10,629 nucleotides of DNA from contig LT636298.1 in assembly GCA_900128565.1 (NCBI GenBank), positions 1 through 10,629 on the forward strand, read 5' to 3'. Positions within the stretch are counted from its first letter, which is position 1. Each line of letters opens with the position of its first letter. The translations under genes and the position numbers were made by a program. This document shows, in pieces, positions 8,151 to 10,629 of this stretch. Source of the stretch: Stramenopiles sp. TOSAG23-6. Taxonomy: Eukaryota > Sar. The notes under the pieces are model-generated. The model was not told the origin of the DNA. It made no database searches and was given only the letters and a program-made list of their open reading frames with translations.

Positions 8151-8320
8151 TTGTATTGATATACACGTAATATACCTTCCAAAACTAAAATGTTGACTAT
8201 TTATTCACAAGCTCTTTAGTACTTATTCTCCACTTACTCGATATTAGTACTGAACTATTTTTCATCAATATGATAGCTTATGTAAAATACTAGGGTAGAT
8301 TGATATTGTTGATCCTTACG

Positions 8321-10576
8321 CTAAGATTGCGACGCGGCGAGGGCGGTACGAAACAGCTCTGTACCCTTTCGTGCCAGCATCTTTTTCTCAACTGCATCAT
8401 CGATTTCTTTTTTGGACGTTTCAAGTTTACTTTTAATTTGCTTAACTTCAGCTCTTGCTTGACGACCACGTTCAATAGCTTGAAGTTTTGTTGCAGCTTT
8501 CTCTCGTCGTTGCATTTCGGCAACTTCCTCTGCTGCTTTCTGCTCAGCTTTTGCCCATAGTTTCTCAAGCTCCGCATATGGCGACATAGGAGGTGTAGCA
8601 GCACGCTGAGCACGCTTAGCAGCAGCAGCAGCAATCTTAGCAAAATCAACAGCCTCAGTAGCAGCATTTCGAGCAGCTGTACGATGGGGTAGGTATCCAT
8701 GCAACCAATCTACAAAATCCATTTTATCTTCCTGATACATCAAAGGATTGAATGTTGAATTTTGTACAAATTTCGATTTCGATATTTTTTTGAATGCACC
8801 GTTACTCGAATTCTTGTGATTCAGCTGATATTCATTTTCTGGTGACATGAGTTGTAGTAGATGCAAAACAGACATTGCCTTTTTGCTTACCATATGTATT
8901 TTGGAAAAATATTTCAAAAAAAATCGTTAGGTACAAAATTTCGTACGAAAAAAAAATCGAATTTGAAAAAAAATAAAACATACATGATTCACTCCATAAG
9001 GTTCAGTAATGGAGTCTAATTTATGAACCCTTTGATACACCCTAGTCGCGAAATTTTCAACTTGTGATGCACGATTAACCGGTTGGTCAAAACATAATGC
9101 TGTGCTAATTTCACCAACTTCACCTTTGAGATCTCTTACCAAATTGACAAATTTTGTGCAAAACTTTGGATAATTCACACAATTATAAAACATAATATGC
9201 TTTGGAAGTTTTGTAAAAACATCTAACATCCTCTTAATAAGTGCAAAGCTATCAAAACCCTGTGGTCGATTAACACTAAACACAGATATATCATCTCTTG
9301 CTGGTGCTGAGGCTGGTGCTGGTGCTGGAGTGTAAACCTTTAAATGAGGCACTTCATTCGGGTTGCGACCTAGCTGACAATGACCATCACAATGACCTGT
9401 CACAATTAGCCAGTCATGAGCTGAAGGTGTAAATTTCTTTTTGATATGATCAAATTGATCAATTTGAAGTAACACAACTTCACGACCTTGTTTTTCTAAT
9501 TGTTTTTTAAAATATACAGATGTCCTTCCTTCATTTGTATTAGTTAGAGTCAAGATAAATACTCTCTGTCCAGTTTTTCGATGAACTTTATTATCAATTT
9601 TACGTGTAACACGATTACCGGAAATAGGCTGTGAATTGTGTAAATTGTTGTCTACATCAGCAATGCGTTGTTCAATATCGATGATGAGCTTTTTGTTCTC
9701 AGAGTCGATCTGGGCTTTTTGGCTGACAAAGTCGAGCGGAGCAATGTTTTGTTTTATCTCGAAGTCGAGCCGAGCAATGATGTCTTTTAGACCTAGTTGT
9801 CGCGTAATGTCGGCAGAATCAGTTTTTTCTAACTGTTCTTTCCAACTAGCCTTCTCAGCTCTGAGTGATTGTATCTTTCGAAAAGCACTTTCGTCTACAC
9901 GCTCGTCGTCATCTTCATCATTAAAATACTCGCTTTCAAGTACTTCACTTGCAGACAACCGATGTTCGTCCTCTGGTGTGACCATTTTCATGAGTAAATC
10001 AATGAATTGTGACTGCTGCTTCTGCGACATTCCAGGAAAGCGAATTGACTGAATAATAAACCACATTTTTTCCATTACAGAATTCAGATGGATATTTTCT
10101 CCCTTCTCTTCCGCTCCTGCTTTTGGTGTTGCAGCTTTTTCCTTACCTTCAGCACTCTGAATAGCAGCATTCTCTCGTCGCATTTGTTGAACTCTTGCTT
10201 GACGACCACGTTCAGCAGCCTGAATAGTTGTAGCAGCATTCTCTCGTTGCATTTGTTCAACTTTATCTCTTGCTTGACGACCACGTTCAGCAGTCTGAAT
10301 AGCAGCATTCTCTCGTCGCATTTGTTGAACTCTTGCTTGACGACCACGTTCAGCAGTCTGAATAATTATAGCAGCATTCTTTCGTCGCATTTGTTGAACT
10401 TTATCTCTTGCTTGACGACCACGTTCAGCAGCCTGAATAGTTGTAGCAGCATTCTTTCGTCGCACTTGACGACCACGTTCAGCAGCCTGAATAGTTGTAG
10501 CAGCAATGTATTTCTCCAACTCCTTTGCTTTCTTCGACTCATTTGCTTCACGATCAAGGAAAACATAAAAAGGTTC
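8321..10576 (-). CDS. IQ-motif repeat protein with candidate caspase/CHAT-like domain, 5'-incomplete
   Basis: Exons are 10576-8984 and 8893-8321; 721 residues are visible and the N-terminus lies beyond the window. Residues here count from 10576. Residues 25-136 hold five repeats with IQ motifs of form IQxAERGRQxR, plus a degraded sixth; IQ motifs bind calmodulin. Residues 191-218 (QFIDLLMKMVTPEDEHRLSA...) resemble the end of a protein kinase C-lobe. A coiled-coil-like region follows (about 232-312). Residues 337-520 look like a clan CD caspase/CHAT fold: a strand RVFILTLTN, DWLIVTGHCDG with H395, HIMFYNCVNY with C466, and a final SQVENFATRVYQRVH helix. The His/Cys dyad is proposed from motif spacing only. 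The last exon has a second kinase-tail-like piece (HLLQLMSPENE), an Ala-rich coil and one more IQ (LQAIERGRQAR). I do not recognise the whole protein. An alternative is two genes, since exon 2 starts with ATG. Confidence 0.75.
8894..8983 (-). other. Intron in IQ-repeat gene, near-consensus family member
   Basis: It is 90 nt, phase 0, the most compact copy. It starts GTATGTTTTATTTTTTTT, contains CGTACGAAATTTTG followed by TGTACCTAAC (8935-8926), then GAAATATTTTTCCAAAATACAT. No AG lies after the branch motif. Flanks are AT (8985-8984) and AT (8895-8894), and the ends ATGTAT/ATACAT are perfect reverse complements. The in-frame TAA inside the branch motif would stop translation if it were retained. 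A frame-compatible AG exists 19 nt into the next exon, so this copy alone does not prove a non-AG acceptor. Confidence 0.85.
10140..10504 (-). repeat. Coding tandem repeat array specifying IQ motifs
   Basis: Five full and one degraded repeat, each 54 to 75 bp and differing by small in-frame gains or losses, encode AA(TT)IQxAERGRQ(A/V)R with linkers such as DKVQQMRREN. Identity is high at the DNA level (the minus-strand GAACGTGGTCGTCAA core recurs in all five), so the array grew by recent tandem duplication. All length differences are multiples of 3. A related single unit lies in the last exon near 8450-8490. Confidence 0.9.
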
Positions 10577-10629
10577 AGGTATTATGAAAAAATATTTCAA
10601 AAAAAAAAAACTCAAATTTGTTAGGTACA
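10577..10629 (-). other. 3' part of a non-canonical intron, cut by window edge
   Basis: Read on the minus strand, the window's last ten bases are exactly TGTACCTAAC (10629-10620). AAATTTGAG, a T run, GAAATATTTTTTCATAATACCT and the first complete codon of the exon follow, with 44 nt from the candidate branch adenine to the end. By the family rule the flanking dinucleotide should be CT; the 5' copy is outside the window. Confidence 0.8.

Larger units (their letters stand above)
7699..8320. other. Convergent intergenic spacer, T-rich, no gene seen
   Basis: This 622-bp stretch separates the 3' ends of Nup107 and the right-hand minus-strand gene. It holds a polyadenylation-like hexamer just after the Nup107 stop and a T-rich imperfect repeat at about 8027-8150. 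A 78-codon open frame at 7905-8141 is mostly F, I and L read from the T-rich repeat and is not credible as a gene. No RNA gene and no intron-family branch motif were seen. Confidence 0.6.

Noticed and set aside
8894-8983. Trans-splicing acceptors instead of introns, since ATG follows some intron ends
   Set aside because: Each internal element also has a matching donor end, and homology continues across it in NME7, the K+ channel and Nup107.
10140-10504. CRISPR-like array
   Set aside because: Repeats are contiguous, in frame and encode IQ motifs, with no unique spacers, in a eukaryotic gene.
10088-10624. 178-codon plus-strand open frame rich in S, L and C
   Set aside because: It is the antisense shadow of the IQ repeat array and runs into the intron; its repeats mirror the minus-strand coding repeats.

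Overview
The window looks like nuclear DNA of a unicellular, probably flagellated or ciliated, eukaryote. It is AT-rich, its genes are single units of several exons, its best-recognised products are eukaryote-only (an NME7 nucleoside diphosphate kinase, a small-conductance calcium-activated K+ channel, the nuclear pore scaffold protein Nup107), and short T-rich introns interrupt every gene. NME7 is an axoneme/ciliary protein, hence the flagellate inference; I cannot name the taxon. Standard stop codons fit all genes.

Layout, left to right: (1) 1-164, 3' end of an intron and short last exon of a gene that starts left of the window (+). (2) 411-1596, NME7 (+), two exons, about 361 aa. (3) 1763-3416, SK-type K+ channel (-), three exons, about 481 aa, convergent with NME7 across a small repeat- and hairpin-rich spacer. 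(4) 3417-3748, divergent promoter region with a palindromic CCAAT element. (5) 3749-7698, Nup107 (+), two exons, about 1283 aa. (6) 7699-8320, T-rich convergent spacer with an imperfect 30-bp repeat. (7) 8321-10576, 5'-incomplete gene (-) for an IQ-motif repeat protein with a candidate caspase/CHAT-like fold; the window ends in its preceding intron.

The most notable content is the introns. All seven visible introns (five complete, 90-105 nt; two cut by the window ends) belong to one recognisable repeat family although they lie in five unrelated genes. Complete ones start GTATGT (one GTACGT), all carry TGTACCTAAC as a branch-site-like motif (the left-edge copy is cut to TAAC), most have GAAATATTTT next, and most end near CCAAAATAC. 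None can be spliced as GT-AG from this donor while keeping both frame and conserved protein sequence. Instead each complete element is flanked by a 2-bp direct repeat (AT...AT or TT...TT), and removing the element plus one repeat copy restores frame in five of five cases. In NME7 it restores the conserved kinase segment, and in the K+ channel the S3-S4 and S4-S5/S5 continuity. The ends are also short inverted complements (ATGTAT...ATACAT). This is what a recently spread, transposon-like intron ('introner') family with non-canonical 3' splice sites would look like.

Functionally the genes do not form a pathway. Calmodulin is a loose thread: the K+ channel carries a calmodulin-binding tail and the right-hand protein carries IQ motifs.

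Intron coordinates use one convention: they start at the G of GTATGT/GTACGT and end after the second copy of the flanking dinucleotide. Because of the direct repeat the true cut may lie up to 2 nt earlier at both ends with no change to the mRNA.
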